In this document: positions 1 through 8,828 of the stretch, one piece after another
Layout of the letters: each line of letters begins with the position of its first letter
How positions within the stretch are numbered: the stretch's first letter is position 1
NCBI RefSeq assembly: GCF_001553345.1
Contig: NZ_KQ960771.1
Coordinates: forward strand, 531,659 to 595,658
DNA: 64,000 nt
Direction of reading: 5' to 3'
Source of the DNA: Veillonella sp. DNF00869
GTDB taxonomy: Bacteria > Bacillota > Negativicutes > Veillonellales > Veillonellaceae
The notes under the pieces: generated by a model
Seen by the model: the letters and a program-made list of their open reading frames with translations, nothing else
Told to the model about the DNA's origin: nothing
Databases searched by the model: none
Translations under genes and position numbers: made by a program

Positions 1-411
1 TTTAGAACCCACTACTACATCTAAATAGCTTAAACGACCATTGATATAGATATCTCGTACTCGTTTATAGAATACTTTTTCTCGTGATTGTAAACGTTCC
101 TGTGCTGCTTTTAATTCTGCCTCTGTTTTCGTAATATCTTGATCTAAACGAATACGATCTGCTTGCACTTGTTTTAAGTCTGCAGTGGCTGTATCTAATT
201 CAATCTGTATAGCATGTAACTGTTCATATACGGTACCAATCGTTTTTTCTGCTTCCGACTTTTTATTGGCCTCATTTGTCAATTGTTGTTGAATATTTGA
301 CAACTGATTCGTTAAGTCTTCATCTTGTGCTTGATACCAGTACGGTGTAGCCATCATGATAGAACCGCATAGTAAACTAGCTACTAGTGTTACTGTTTTT
401 TTCTTCATCAT
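1..411 (-). CDS. EnvC/PcsB-like murein hydrolase activator, N-terminal part (cut by window edge)
   Basis: Only the first 137 codons are inside the window; the frame stays open to position 1. The product starts MMKKK, has a hydrophobic segment typical of a signal peptide or anchor (residues about 6-22), and then a long stretch rich in Gln, Glu, Lys and Leu with heptad character, as in the coiled-coil domain of EnvC and PcsB proteins. These proteins are exported and are switched on by FtsEX to activate or perform peptidoglycan cleavage at the septum. It lies 2 nt downstream of ftsX on the same strand, which fits a co-transcribed ftsE-ftsX-activator operon. The C-terminal domain (expected LytM/M23) is outside the window, so enzyme versus activator cannot be decided. 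Confidence 0.75.
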   Translation of the reverse strand, partial: MMKKKTVTLVASLLCGSIMMATPYWYQAQDEDLTNQLSNIQQQLTNEANKKSEAEKTIGTVYEQLHAIQIELDTATADLKQVQADRIRLDQDITKTEAELKAAQERLQSREKVFYKRVRDIYINGRLSYLDVVVGSK

Positions 412-413
412 TC

Positions 414-1301
414 CTACACTTTCATATATTGTTTTAACGAAATGGTACTACCAATAGCACCCACAATCACACCTATCCCAACTAATCCTGCAGATAGTTG
501 ATAGATAAACGGCATCATTGGTACCAATGGCATAAAAGCAAAGTTTGCAATCACTTCCACTGTGATATAGCGATAGAATTGCCAGGTAGCAATGCCTGCA
601 ATCGCACCACCAATAGCACCTAAGAACATACCTTCTAATACAAAAGGCCAGCGGATAAACCAGTTTGTGGCACCTACATATTTCATAATTCCAATTTCTT
701 TACGACGGGCAAATACAGTCAAACGAATCGTATTGGAAATGATAAATAAGGTAGCCCCTGCTAGGAAGCCGATGAGCACAATACCACCGATACGAATAAT
801 CTTTGTGACTTCAAAAATTTGTTCAATCACGTCTTGTCCATAGTGAGCACTTTCTACTTCTGGATATTTAGAGACAATTTCCGCTGTAGATTTCACTTGG
901 TCTGGTGTATTGAATGTTAACACATAAGACGTTGGCAATGGATTATGTCCATCTAGGGAATCGACTAATTGCTGTTGCTCCCCTAAGCGCTCTTTAAAGC
1001 GTTTCATAGCTTCATCTTTTGTGACAAACTCAATGTCCTTTAGCTCTGGCAAGGCTTTTAACTTTTTACCTAATTCCATCACTTGTGGTGTTGTTAAGTT
1101 ATCCTTCAAGTAGATACTAATTTGTACTTGGCTCTCTAAATGGGATGCCAAATTGTTAAGGTTTACCACTCCACAGGCAAATACACCCAAGATAAACAAG
1201 GATAATGTGACAGTGGAAATAGATGCCAAAGACATCAATCCATTACGGCGCATGGATTGAACGGCTTCTTTTATATAATACTTAAATGTTCTAATTTTCA
1301 T
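414..1301 (-). CDS. ftsX: Cell division permease FtsX
   Basis: The 295-residue membrane protein has the FtsX layout: a short cytoplasmic N-terminus, TM1 (about 20-45), an extracytoplasmic domain of about 120 residues, then three TM helices (about 170-192, 225-245, 262-288) forming the FtsX/MacB permease fold. FtsX pairs with the ATPase FtsE and passes ATP-driven changes through its outer loop to a periplasmic hydrolase or activator; the EnvC-like gene directly downstream is the likely partner. The gene overlaps ftsE by 11 nt, indicating translational coupling. The length is normal for the family. Confidence 0.95.
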   Translation of the reverse strand: MKIRTFKYYIKEAVQSMRRNGLMSLASISTVTLSLFILGVFACGVVNLNNLASHLESQVQISIYLKDNLTTPQVMELGKKLKALPELKDIEFVTKDEAMKRFKERLGEQQQLVDSLDGHNPLPTSYVLTFNTPDQVKSTAEIVSKYPEVESAHYGQDVIEQIFEVTKIIRIGGIVLIGFLAGATLFIISNTIRLTVFARRKEIGIMKYVGATNWFIRWPFVLEGMFLGAIGGAIAGIATWQFYRYITVEVIANFAFMPLVPMMPFIYQLSAGLVGIGVIVGAIGSTISLKQYMKV

Positions 1302-1977
1302 GGAATGCGGCCCCTCTCATTTGATCACTTACTACACGACCACCTTCTAAGGCGATCACTCGTTTGTTTAGATAAGACACCATATCCATATCATGTGTTA
1401 CCATCACTACGGTTGTACCAGAGTTATTGATGGCTTTAAAAAGATCAGAAATATCGCGGCTTGTTTGAGGGTCCAAGTTACCTGTTGGTTCATCTGCAAT
1501 CAACACCAATGGTTTATTTACAATGGCTCTAGCGATAGCTACCCTTTGTTGCTCCCCACCACTAAGATCTTGTGGCAAATCATTAGCTTTATCGCTGAGT
1601 CCGACCAACTCTAATACATTTAAAACTTTCTCTTTGATTACTTTCGGTTTTTCCTCGATAACTTCTAGTGCGAACGCAATATTTTCAAACACTGTTTTTG
1701 ATGGTAATAATCGGAAATCTTGGAATACAATACCTAACTTTCTACGCAAGTACGGTACTTTACTAGATTTGATACGTGTTACATCAACATCATTCACAAT
1801 AACCGTTCCAGAATCTGGTGTGACTTCATGTGAAAGTAACTTAATAAATGTTGATTTACCTGCTCCAGAATGCCCACAGACTAATACGAATTCTCCTTTT
1901 TCAATATGAATCGATACATCCTCTAAAGCAATAGAACCATTGTCGTATACTTTATGGACATTTCTAAATTCTATCAT
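1291..1977 (-). CDS. ftsE: Cell division ATP-binding protein FtsE
   Basis: A 228-residue ABC ATPase with Walker A GHSGAGKS (residues 35-42), ABC signature LSGGEQQR (138-145), Walker B VLIADE (158-163) and an H-loop VTHD. The order and length match FtsE, the cytoplasmic ATPase of the FtsEX complex at the division septum. It overlaps ftsX downstream. The gene lies only 15 nt after the transketolase C-terminal subunit, so it may also be read from an upstream promoter. Nothing unusual is seen in the catalytic motifs. Confidence 0.96.
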   Translation of the reverse strand: MIEFRNVHKVYDNGSIALEDVSIHIEKGEFVLVCGHSGAGKSTFIKLLSHEVTPDSGTVIVNDVDVTRIKSSKVPYLRRKLGIVFQDFRLLPSKTVFENIAFALEVIEEKPKVIKEKVLNVLELVGLSDKANDLPQDLSGGEQQRVAIARAIVNKPLVLIADEPTGNLDPQTSRDISDLFKAINNSGTTVVMVTHDMDMVSYLNKRVIALEGGRVVSDQMRGAAFHEN

Positions 1978-1992
1978 TCTATCATTCCCTTC

Positions 1993-2925
1993 CTATTTTC
2001 GTGCTATACCTCGTTTGGTAGCTGCTACAATATCAGCTGCTGTTAATCCATATTTTGCCATCAATTCTTTTGGTGTACCAGATTCACCAAAGGTATCTTT
2101 CACACCGACAAATTCCATTGGCACTGGGTACTCTTTTACCACTACTTCGGCTACCGCACTACCTAAACCACCAATCACATTATGTTCTTCAGCGGTAATT
2201 AATAATCCTGTTTCTTTTGCAGCCTTCACAATTGCTTCTCCATCAATTGGTTTAATAGATGCCATGTTGATAACACGCACAGAAATACCTTCTGCTTCTA
2301 ATGTAGCTGCTGCTTCTACTGCAGGTCCTACTAAAGCACCACAGGCAATAATCGTAGCATCCTTACCGTCACGTAATTGTTGAGATTTACCCGGTACAAA
2401 TGTGTATCCTTCTGATGTCACATCTTCTACACCAGCACGGCCTAAACGTACATACACAGGACCATGATACTCTGCTGCCCAAGCAATCACAGCTTCTGTT
2501 TCTGCTGCATCTGCTGGTACCACAACTGTCATATTAGGTAATGTACGCATACAAGAAATATCTTCCAAACTTTGGTGTGTCGCACCGTCTTCACCGACAG
2601 TAATCCCTGCATGAGTAGCACATACTTTTACATTTAATTTTGGATAGCATACGGCGTTCCGCACTTGTTCAAAGGCACGACCGGTAGCAAACATAGCAAA
2701 GGAAGATACAAATGGCACTTTTCCTGCTGCTGCTAAGCCAGCACCTACAGAAATTAAGTTTTGCTCTGCAATCCCTACATTAAAGAATCGTTCAGGATAT
2801 GCTTTTTTAAATTCATCAGTTTTTGTAGATTTTGATAAATCTGCATCTAATACAACAACATCTTTATGAGTAGCCCCCACTTTTACTAAGGCTGTACCAT
2901 ATGCTTCACGAGTCGCTTTTCCCAT
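1993..2925 (-). CDS. Transketolase, C-terminal subunit
   Basis: The 310-residue protein carries the pyrimidine-binding and C-terminal domains of transketolase (residues about 1-165 and 180-305; FNVGIAEQNL contains the catalytic Glu that activates thiamine diphosphate). With the N-terminal subunit just upstream (2-nt gap) it forms a split transketolase of the non-oxidative pentose phosphate pathway, moving two-carbon units between sugar phosphates. Split transketolases are common in Firmicutes and archaea. A strong GGAGGTG lies before its ATG. A DXS-like role is unlikely, because the partner has transketolase-type N-terminal motifs. Confidence 0.93.
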   Translation of the reverse strand: MGKATREAYGTALVKVGATHKDVVVLDADLSKSTKTDEFKKAYPERFFNVGIAEQNLISVGAGLAAAGKVPFVSSFAMFATGRAFEQVRNAVCYPKLNVKVCATHAGITVGEDGATHQSLEDISCMRTLPNMTVVVPADAAETEAVIAWAAEYHGPVYVRLGRAGVEDVTSEGYTFVPGKSQQLRDGKDATIIACGALVGPAVEAAATLEAEGISVRVINMASIKPIDGEAIVKAAKETGLLITAEEHNVIGGLGSAVAEVVVKEYPVPMEFVGVKDTFGESGTPKELMAKYGLTAADIVAATKRGIARK

Positions 2926-2927
2926 GA

Positions 2928-3755
2928 TTACACCTCCAACAATTCCGCTACAAATTTGTCACATTCTTCTTGTGATGGCGCTTTACCATGCCAGCCTACT
3001 TGGCCTTCCATAGCTTGTACACCTTTCCCTTTAATAGTATTCATAATCACTATAGTCGGCTTATCAGTAGTTGCTTTTGCTTCTGTAACTGCTTCGTGTA
3101 AAGCATCAATGTCATGACCATCCACCACGATCACATGCCAACCGAAAGCTTTGAATTTTTCATCAATTGGTAATGGACTCATAACTTTTGTGATATCGCC
3201 GTCAATTTGTAATCCATTAAAATCTACAAAAGCTGTTAAGTTAGACAATTTATAATGTGCTGCAAACATCGCTGCTTCCCATACTTGTCCTTCTTCTAAT
3301 TCGCCATCACCTAGTACGGAATACACACGGTAGGAGGCTCCATCAATCTTACCTGCCAATGCCATACCACATGCTGCAGAAATACCTTGTCCCAAGGAAC
3401 CAGTAGACATATCTACACCTGGAATGTATTTCATATCTGGATGACCTTGCAAGATATGGTCGATTTTACGCAAGTTTAATAATTCTTCTGTTGGGAAGAA
3501 CCCTTTTTCTGCTAATGTAGCATATAGAGCTGGTGCAGCATGTCCTTTGGATAAGACAAAACGATCGCGATTTGGATCTTTCGGCTCATTTGGATTTACA
3601 TTCATTTCTTGAAAGTACAACAAACTCATTACATCAGCAATAGATAAGGATCCACCTGGATGACCAGATTTTGCTGCTGTAACAGCTTTCACGATGTTTA
3701 CACGAATCGCTTTTGCTTTTTCTTGTATCAATTGTTTTTGTTCAAGTGTTAACAT
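2928..3755 (-). CDS. Transketolase, N-terminal subunit
   Basis: A 275-residue protein with the diphosphate-binding domain of transketolase: GHPGGSLS near residue 40, KGHAAPALYA, and the ThDP motif GDGELEEGQVWEA around residue 145. It needs the downstream C-terminal subunit for a complete active site. The start MLTLEQKQ is chosen because a GGGAGGG ribosome site sits 6 nt before it; an upstream in-frame ATG would place translation before that site. It follows csaB by about 38 nt on the same strand. Confidence 0.93.
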   Translation of the reverse strand: MLTLEQKQLIQEKAKAIRVNIVKAVTAAKSGHPGGSLSIADVMSLLYFQEMNVNPNEPKDPNRDRFVLSKGHAAPALYATLAEKGFFPTEELLNLRKIDHILQGHPDMKYIPGVDMSTGSLGQGISAACGMALAGKIDGASYRVYSVLGDGELEEGQVWEAAMFAAHYKLSNLTAFVDFNGLQIDGDITKVMSPLPIDEKFKAFGWHVIVVDGHDIDALHEAVTEAKATTDKPTIVIMNTIKGKGVQAMEGQVGWHGKAPSQEECDKFVAELLEV

Positions 3756-3793
3756 ACTATACCCTCCCGTGTTATACACAATTCTAAGGTAAA

Positions 3794-4885
3794 TTATTTA
3801 TCATGCAGCATGCCAATGGCAATGCGGGCATTCTCTAAGGCATTTCTTCGTAGTTCATGGATGTTTTCTAACACAGTTTTGGTGAAAGTCTTTCGTTCCA
3901 ACACTTCTACTGTACGTGCCACAATAGGTTCTACTGTTAATGTATGTAAATCACCTACTGGCACTTCCCCAATCATATGAAGAAAGTTTAAAATTTTAGG
4001 ATCATAAGAGATCCCTAAGCAAGGTGTTTCCATTAACGCACTAAATACTAATGCATGGAGCCGTACACCTATCATGACATCCACACAACTACTCAATGAC
4101 AGTAGCTCTGTTGTGCTATAGGCATCAGCCAAAACCGTCGATCTAACTGTCATCCGTTTGGCAATGGCTTCTGCCTCCATCGTATCTTCCCTATGTTGCA
4201 TAGGAATAAACACGATATGAGTCTCTGTTTCTCGATGAATCTGATCTAGAGCCTCTGCTAATGTAGTTTGATACTCTGTGCAATCTTTCCAAGCACGTAC
4301 GGAAACGCCCACAATTGGTTGGTCTAGAGGCACCCCATACGATGCCAATATATCACGACCTGCTGTGGCCTCCACTGGGTGCATCCCTAACACAGCATCA
4401 GCAGTTACTGTAATTGGTACATGATGTATACCTAGTGAAAGCAGCTCTTCTTTTGAGGCATGATCTCGTACAGTAATCATAGACACTTGATTCAAGACAC
4501 GCCCCACCGTACTACGGGCTAAGGATTTACGCAAAGGTCCAATACCTTGTGCATAAATCATCACTCGTTTTCCCAATGTATTCGCTAACGCAATAATGCT
4601 TAAGTAATAATACAAACTGCGAGCACTTGTTACATCTTGCAACAAACTACCACCGCCACTGATGAGCATATCACAAGAATATACAGCTTGGTATATCTTC
4701 CACATATCAAAACGACCAATGGCTTTCACCTTATGAGTGCTCATAGTTTCACTGGGATTTCCAGAAATCACCGTAATCTCGGCCTTCGGTTCTAATTCCA
4801 GCAATGCTTGCAAAATAGAACTCAATAGGGCTTCATCTCCGGCATTACCAAATCCATAATAACCGGAAATGAGTATCTTACACAT
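3794..4885 (-). CDS. csaB: Polysaccharide pyruvyl transferase CsaB
   Basis: About 363 residues of the polysaccharide pyruvyl-transferase family. The N-terminus MCKILISGYYGFGNAGDEA has the Rossmann-like start typical of CsaB, and GVRLHALVFSAL is the conserved late motif. CsaB adds pyruvate ketals to wall polymers, which lets SLH-domain surface proteins bind. The start is set at the ATG 7 nt after GAGGTG. This overlaps the upstream DUF5693 gene by 8 nt, so the two are almost certainly co-translated. In diderm Firmicutes SLH-bearing outer-membrane proteins tie the outer membrane to the wall, so a role in that anchorage is plausible but inferred. Confidence 0.9.
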   Translation of the reverse strand: MCKILISGYYGFGNAGDEALLSSILQALLELEPKAEITVISGNPSETMSTHKVKAIGRFDMWKIYQAVYSCDMLISGGGSLLQDVTSARSLYYYLSIIALANTLGKRVMIYAQGIGPLRKSLARSTVGRVLNQVSMITVRDHASKEELLSLGIHHVPITVTADAVLGMHPVEATAGRDILASYGVPLDQPIVGVSVRAWKDCTEYQTTLAEALDQIHRETETHIVFIPMQHREDTMEAEAIAKRMTVRSTVLADAYSTTELLSLSSCVDVMIGVRLHALVFSALMETPCLGISYDPKILNFLHMIGEVPVGDLHTLTVEPIVARTVEVLERKTFTKTVLENIHELRRNALENARIAIGMLHDK

Positions 4886-6902
4886 GACTTTCACCTCGTA
4901 CTTGGAACCAACGAATGCCATAGCCGATGAAACGTACCGCTATAATCGCTACTAAACCTATGACGATACCTAATAATAATCCATCATAACCACGAGCAAT
5001 GGACATGTACACTGGTGTACGTAAATGACAGAATGTTTCCACCATAGAAGCAATACCTATGACTGCCGCTATGGATAAAGCAAAATGCATGACCATTGGA
5101 ATACGGCGTCCCACAGCATAGGCTGCCAGCATAAACGCTGGATGACCGATTAAAAACTCTTTTTCACGAGGGCGAGCATACATCGTGTTTTCTAAAAATC
5201 TACGTAAAGCTAGTTCCCAAGACGGTACTGGTACGCCAGCTGTATGACCACTACGCCCTACAAAGACATAGGCCACTACCGCTAAAGCCCCAACGATTAA
5301 TAAACTATAGACTTTAATATCAATTTGAACAAATTCTGTAATAAAAGATTTCACATCACTTACAGAAGATATAGTTCGTCCTTTCCAAATCGGAAAGCGT
5401 TGCAAATATGCTATGGCAGTCAATAGTACTGGTGCCACAAAGGTTAATTTTACGCCTCGGAATAATGCAAATTCCATGAAGAACTGCGTACTACCTAACA
5501 TGGCAGCAATACTAATTCCCCCAATAGCTGCAATCAAGGCTGCCACGACTAGATATACCACAGATTCTAAGGTACTTCTCCAAGGAGATATACCCGTGTG
5601 GTTCCGTTTTGACCAACAATCAAAGATCATCGTCATTGCCAATACTGGAGCAGAAATAGCGGCTACTAATGCCCAAGCCGACATAATTTTTGTCCCTGTA
5701 GTCAATATATAGATACCAACAGAAACGATACTGCCCAGTGCGAATAAACCTAGTAAATATGATTTACGTATATGTACGAACTGACCTAATGTAAGTGTTG
5801 CCAAGCTTATGACACCTGTCATCGTTAATAATCGCAACAGGGTATTCGGGAAGTACACTGGATATACAGAGGCTTCTCCAGTAGTAAAACCACGAGCTTG
5901 TAGTTTGTCTGTCACTTGTTTCGCCACAAACAATGTAGTTTCTAAAGCAGTTTTATTATCTACACCTTGTTCATAAATTGGAAATAAGTTATACCGTATA
6001 TTTCGTTCAATATCGCTAATATAGAACCATTGAATTAACTCAGCTGGGGTTAATTTACGTACTTCTTCCTTAGATACTGTGTACAATCTTCCTACTTTAT
6101 AATGATTGGCATTGGCCATCTCCAAGAACCCTGCTTGTGGAAAATATTGCAATTGATTCACCGCTTCAATTCCTACTAGCGGAATTTGGCGTTTCTCTAA
6201 TTGCTCCAGTGTGCGATCCACATGTAATGGATATCCTAACGCTTCTTTTCCAACAAAAATCATGCCTGTTACACCAGATATACCATCAATACGTTGGAAT
6301 ACATGATCTACGTCTTCTACTGTGGCACCTTTATAATTTGTTGGTCGAACAATCACATGAAAGCCAAGTTTAGCTACTTCTTCAGCTTGTAATCTAGAAA
6401 TACCTAAATTCATATCTTTTAAAGAATCACTTGGTAAAGCTAATCCTAACATAGGGCCTAGCTCTGTTTGCAATATATGTACTTTATTTTGACCTAAACG
6501 GCGTAATAAATCATCCTGTACTTCTTGAAAGTAAGCTTCTTTACCTGGAATCATTCCGATATAGGTAGTACCTGGTTGCACTCCTGTGATTTGTAATTGT
6601 TGTAAATCATTAGATGTATACATACGAATATGACCAGCATCGGTTTCCTTTTGTAAGGTTCTATCATAAATAGCTAATGCTGTAATCCCAGACTCCTTGG
6701 CAGATGCAATTGCCTCCCCTAAAGATCTTTTTTCATAGGCATTAGCACGAAGTAAACCATCATAATCTATAATATTTTCAATTTGTTCTTGCTGAGCCTC
6801 AATGTAATGACGCTCTTTTACTAATAGTAATCCACTTACAATACCAGCAACAAGAAAAGCTAATAAAATCCATGTATAGAAAGATATGTTTTTTAACTTC
6901 AT
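4878..6902 (-). CDS. DUF5693 family multi-pass membrane protein
   Basis: A 674-residue protein with one N-terminal TM helix (about 8-28), an extracytoplasmic region of about 320 residues, then many TM helices from about 355 to 670. The outer region has alpha/beta character (repeated patterns such as GITALAIYDRTL and GVTGMIFVGKEALG). The layout matches DUF5693 proteins, often found beside csaB. Its biochemical role is not known. The 8-nt overlap with csaB and the large extracytoplasmic domain suggest a job in building or moving the pyruvylated wall polymer. AGGAGG lies 4 nt before the ATG. Confidence 0.8.
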   Translation of the reverse strand: MKLKNISFYTWILLAFLVAGIVSGLLLVKERHYIEAQQEQIENIIDYDGLLRANAYEKRSLGEAIASAKESGITALAIYDRTLQKETDAGHIRMYTSNDLQQLQITGVQPGTTYIGMIPGKEAYFQEVQDDLLRRLGQNKVHILQTELGPMLGLALPSDSLKDMNLGISRLQAEEVAKLGFHVIVRPTNYKGATVEDVDHVFQRIDGISGVTGMIFVGKEALGYPLHVDRTLEQLEKRQIPLVGIEAVNQLQYFPQAGFLEMANANHYKVGRLYTVSKEEVRKLTPAELIQWFYISDIERNIRYNLFPIYEQGVDNKTALETTLFVAKQVTDKLQARGFTTGEASVYPVYFPNTLLRLLTMTGVISLATLTLGQFVHIRKSYLLGLFALGSIVSVGIYILTTGTKIMSAWALVAAISAPVLAMTMIFDCWSKRNHTGISPWRSTLESVVYLVVAALIAAIGGISIAAMLGSTQFFMEFALFRGVKLTFVAPVLLTAIAYLQRFPIWKGRTISSVSDVKSFITEFVQIDIKVYSLLIVGALAVVAYVFVGRSGHTAGVPVPSWELALRRFLENTMYARPREKEFLIGHPAFMLAAYAVGRRIPMVMHFALSIAAVIGIASMVETFCHLRTPVYMSIARGYDGLLLGIVIGLVAIIAVRFIGYGIRWFQVRGESHV

Positions 6903-6910
6903 AGTTCCTC

Positions 6911-7630
6911 CTACTGTGTTACTGGATGAACAAATACGTGAATCTCTTCACGCCCCGTTTCTACACGATCCAAATGAACAGGAATTGGGAAGTTTTCAAA
7001 ATTATAAAGAGGTATCGCTTTCACAGCTCCGCTAGACAAGCGATTCAAACTAGCACCACCAATGGATAACTTTTCAGTAGAAAATTGTAGTGTATTACCT
7101 TCAATCTCCAAATGACCTTGTATAGTTACCTTACCTGATAAAAAGCCACCTACATCAATCTGACCACTCATAACAACACCTCGATCAGATATATCGACTG
7201 TTTCAATCGTCAAACCTTTTGTACCTTTTTCAGATAACTGCTGTTCAATATATTGTTTCAAATCATCTTGATGTATGATTCCCTCAATATGACCTTGCCC
7301 AAAACTAGTGAAGTGCAATCGTTCCTCTAAAAACAGCTCTACTGGCTCCACTTTAATTTGTCGTAAATCAAAAGCTAGTCGTTGGACTTTCAATTTACCT
7401 AGCATAACACCATCCAAATAGCCGCGAAATGAATCAATGTCTCCTAAGGTTAACTTAATTCCTGGCGATGATTCAATGCGCATAGATTGCGCTTCTGGAT
7501 GTAAAGCCCCTTGCAATCTAGATTCCACCTGACTACTTACGAAAGATGGTAATACTAAGGAAGAAAGCCCTAGGATAATACCGACTACTACTAAGATAAA
7601 CACTATTGTTTTTAAAAAGAAATTTCTCAC
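6911..7630 (-). CDS. DUF2993 (LmeA-like) phospholipid-binding domain protein
   Basis: About 239 residues: one N-terminal TM helix or signal anchor (about 6-28), then a beta-rich domain with alternating hydrophobic residues typical of DUF2993, a family with lipid-binding tubular folds such as LmeA of mycobacteria. The protein is probably anchored in the inner membrane and faces the periplasm. The start is ambiguous: GTG codons lie at 7636 and 7630. The second is chosen because GGAG lies 5 nt before it. The gene follows prfB by about 10 nt and precedes DUF5693 by 8 nt, so it belongs to the same transcript. A role in lipid or envelope transport is inference. Confidence 0.75.
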   Translation of the reverse strand: MRNFFLKTIVFILVVVGIILGLSSLVLPSFVSSQVESRLQGALHPEAQSMRIESSPGIKLTLGDIDSFRGYLDGVMLGKLKVQRLAFDLRQIKVEPVELFLEERLHFTSFGQGHIEGIIHQDDLKQYIEQQLSEKGTKGLTIETVDISDRGVVMSGQIDVGGFLSGKVTIQGHLEIEGNTLQFSTEKLSIGGASLNRLSSGAVKAIPLYNFENFPIPVHLDRVETGREEIHVFVHPVTQ

Positions 7631-7640
7631 GGTCACTCCA

Positions 7641-8748
7641 TTATATTGATAAATTCGCTTCTTTCTTCAAGAAACCTTCCATAAATTGATCTAGGTTACC
7701 ATCCATAACTGCCTGTACATTACCAGTTTCCACACTGGTACGATGATCTTTTACCATATTATAAGGATGGAACACATACGAACGAATTTGACTTCCCCAT
7801 TCAATAGCTTGATACGTACCGCCTAATTGTTCTTTTAATTCAGCTTGTTTTTCTAACTCTAATTCAAATAATTTAGCTCGCAATAATTTTAAACATTGCT
7901 CTCTATTTTGAATTTGTGAGCGTTCACTTTGACACTGTACGACAATCCCTGTCGGAGTATGTGTCATACGTACTGCAGAGTCTGTTTTGTTGATGTGCTG
8001 TCCACCTGCACCGCTAGCACGGTATGTATCTACCTGTACATCTTTCATATCCAAATTAATTTCTACAGTCTCATCAATTTCAGGCATCACATCGACAGCA
8101 CAGAATGATGTGTGGCGACGTGCGGCAGAATCAAAAGGAGAAATACGAACTAAACGATGGACCCCTTTTTCAGATTTCATATACCCAAAAGCGTTTTCCC
8201 CTTTGATGAGGAATGTGGCACTTTTAATGCCCGCTTCATCACCTACTTGTTCATCCATAAGAGAAATACTATACCCTTGTTTTTCTGCCCAACGCAAGTA
8301 CATACGAATCAACATGGAGCACCAATCTTGTGCCTCCGTACCACCGGCACCAGCATGGAATGTAAGGATGGCATTGTTCTTATCGTATTCACCACTTAAT
8401 AAAAGCAATACTTCACGATGTTCTACTTCATGGGTCAACTGTTCTACCATAGTAGTCAATTCACCTTCCATAGATGTATCTTCCTCATCGATGGCCATTT
8501 CTAACATGAGCTTTGCTTCTTCAATGTCTGTAACAAGTTTTTTATATCCTTCTACGGCATCTTTTAATTGCGTAGCTTCTTGGGAAATATCACGAGCCGA
8601 ATCTGGATCATTCCAAAAATCAGGATCACTCATTTTTATATCTAATGTTAATATGCGTTCTTCTTTTTGAGCGATGTTAAAGTGAATCCCTCATTCCAAA
8701 AATACGCTCCTCTAAATTGTCAATAGGACCTTTTAAGTCTTCTAACAA
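7641..8748 (-). CDS. prfB: Peptide chain release factor 2 (RF2), made by programmed +1 frameshift
   Basis: RF2 recognises UAA and UGA stops and releases the peptide. The main frame has the stop-reading tripeptide SPF (in RISPFDSAARRH) and the catalytic GGQ (SGAGGQHINKTDS). The first 23 codons lie in another frame: a TTG start at 8748, 6 nt after GAGGTG, encodes an N-terminus beginning LEDLKGPIDNLEER and ends at CTT TAA C (8682-8676). A +1 slip on CTT gives CTT AAC and continues into the long frame, for about 368 residues in total, normal for RF2. A Shine-Dalgarno-like AGGG lies just before the slip site. The in-frame stop is UAA rather than the usual UGA. The coordinates cover both frames. 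Confidence 0.93.
8676..8691 (-). promoter_or_regulatory. prfB: prfB +1 programmed frameshift site
   Basis: On the minus strand the site reads AGGGATTCACTTTAAC. The zero frame reaches CTT then the stop TAA; slipping one base forward gives CTT AAC and joins the RF2 main frame. The AGGG is the usual internal Shine-Dalgarno stimulator. The canonical site is CTT TGA C, in which RF2 shortage slows termination and favours frameshifting. Here the stop is TAA, which RF1 also reads. Confidence 0.88.
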
Positions 8749-8782
8749 TTTATTCACCTCTTTCTTTCATTCTATAAAACAA

Positions 8783-8822
8783 ATGGCCGCACAGGAGATG
8801 TGTCACCTCGCTGCGTGGCCAT
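8783..8822 (-). terminator. Hairpin between secA and prfB
   Basis: An imperfect inverted repeat: ATGGCC at one end pairs with GGCCAT at the other, and the pairing continues inwards through one mismatch and a G-U pair. On the minus strand it follows the secA stop directly and is followed by TTTGTTTTAT. It could be a partial terminator that lowers read-through from secA into prfB. The T-tract is broken, so strength is uncertain. Confidence 0.5.
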
Positions 8823-8828
8823 GAAAGT

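Noticed and set aside
7987..8670. 227-codon plus-strand frame opposite prfB
   Set aside because: Shadow of the RF2 coding sequence; no ribosome site or recognisable protein.
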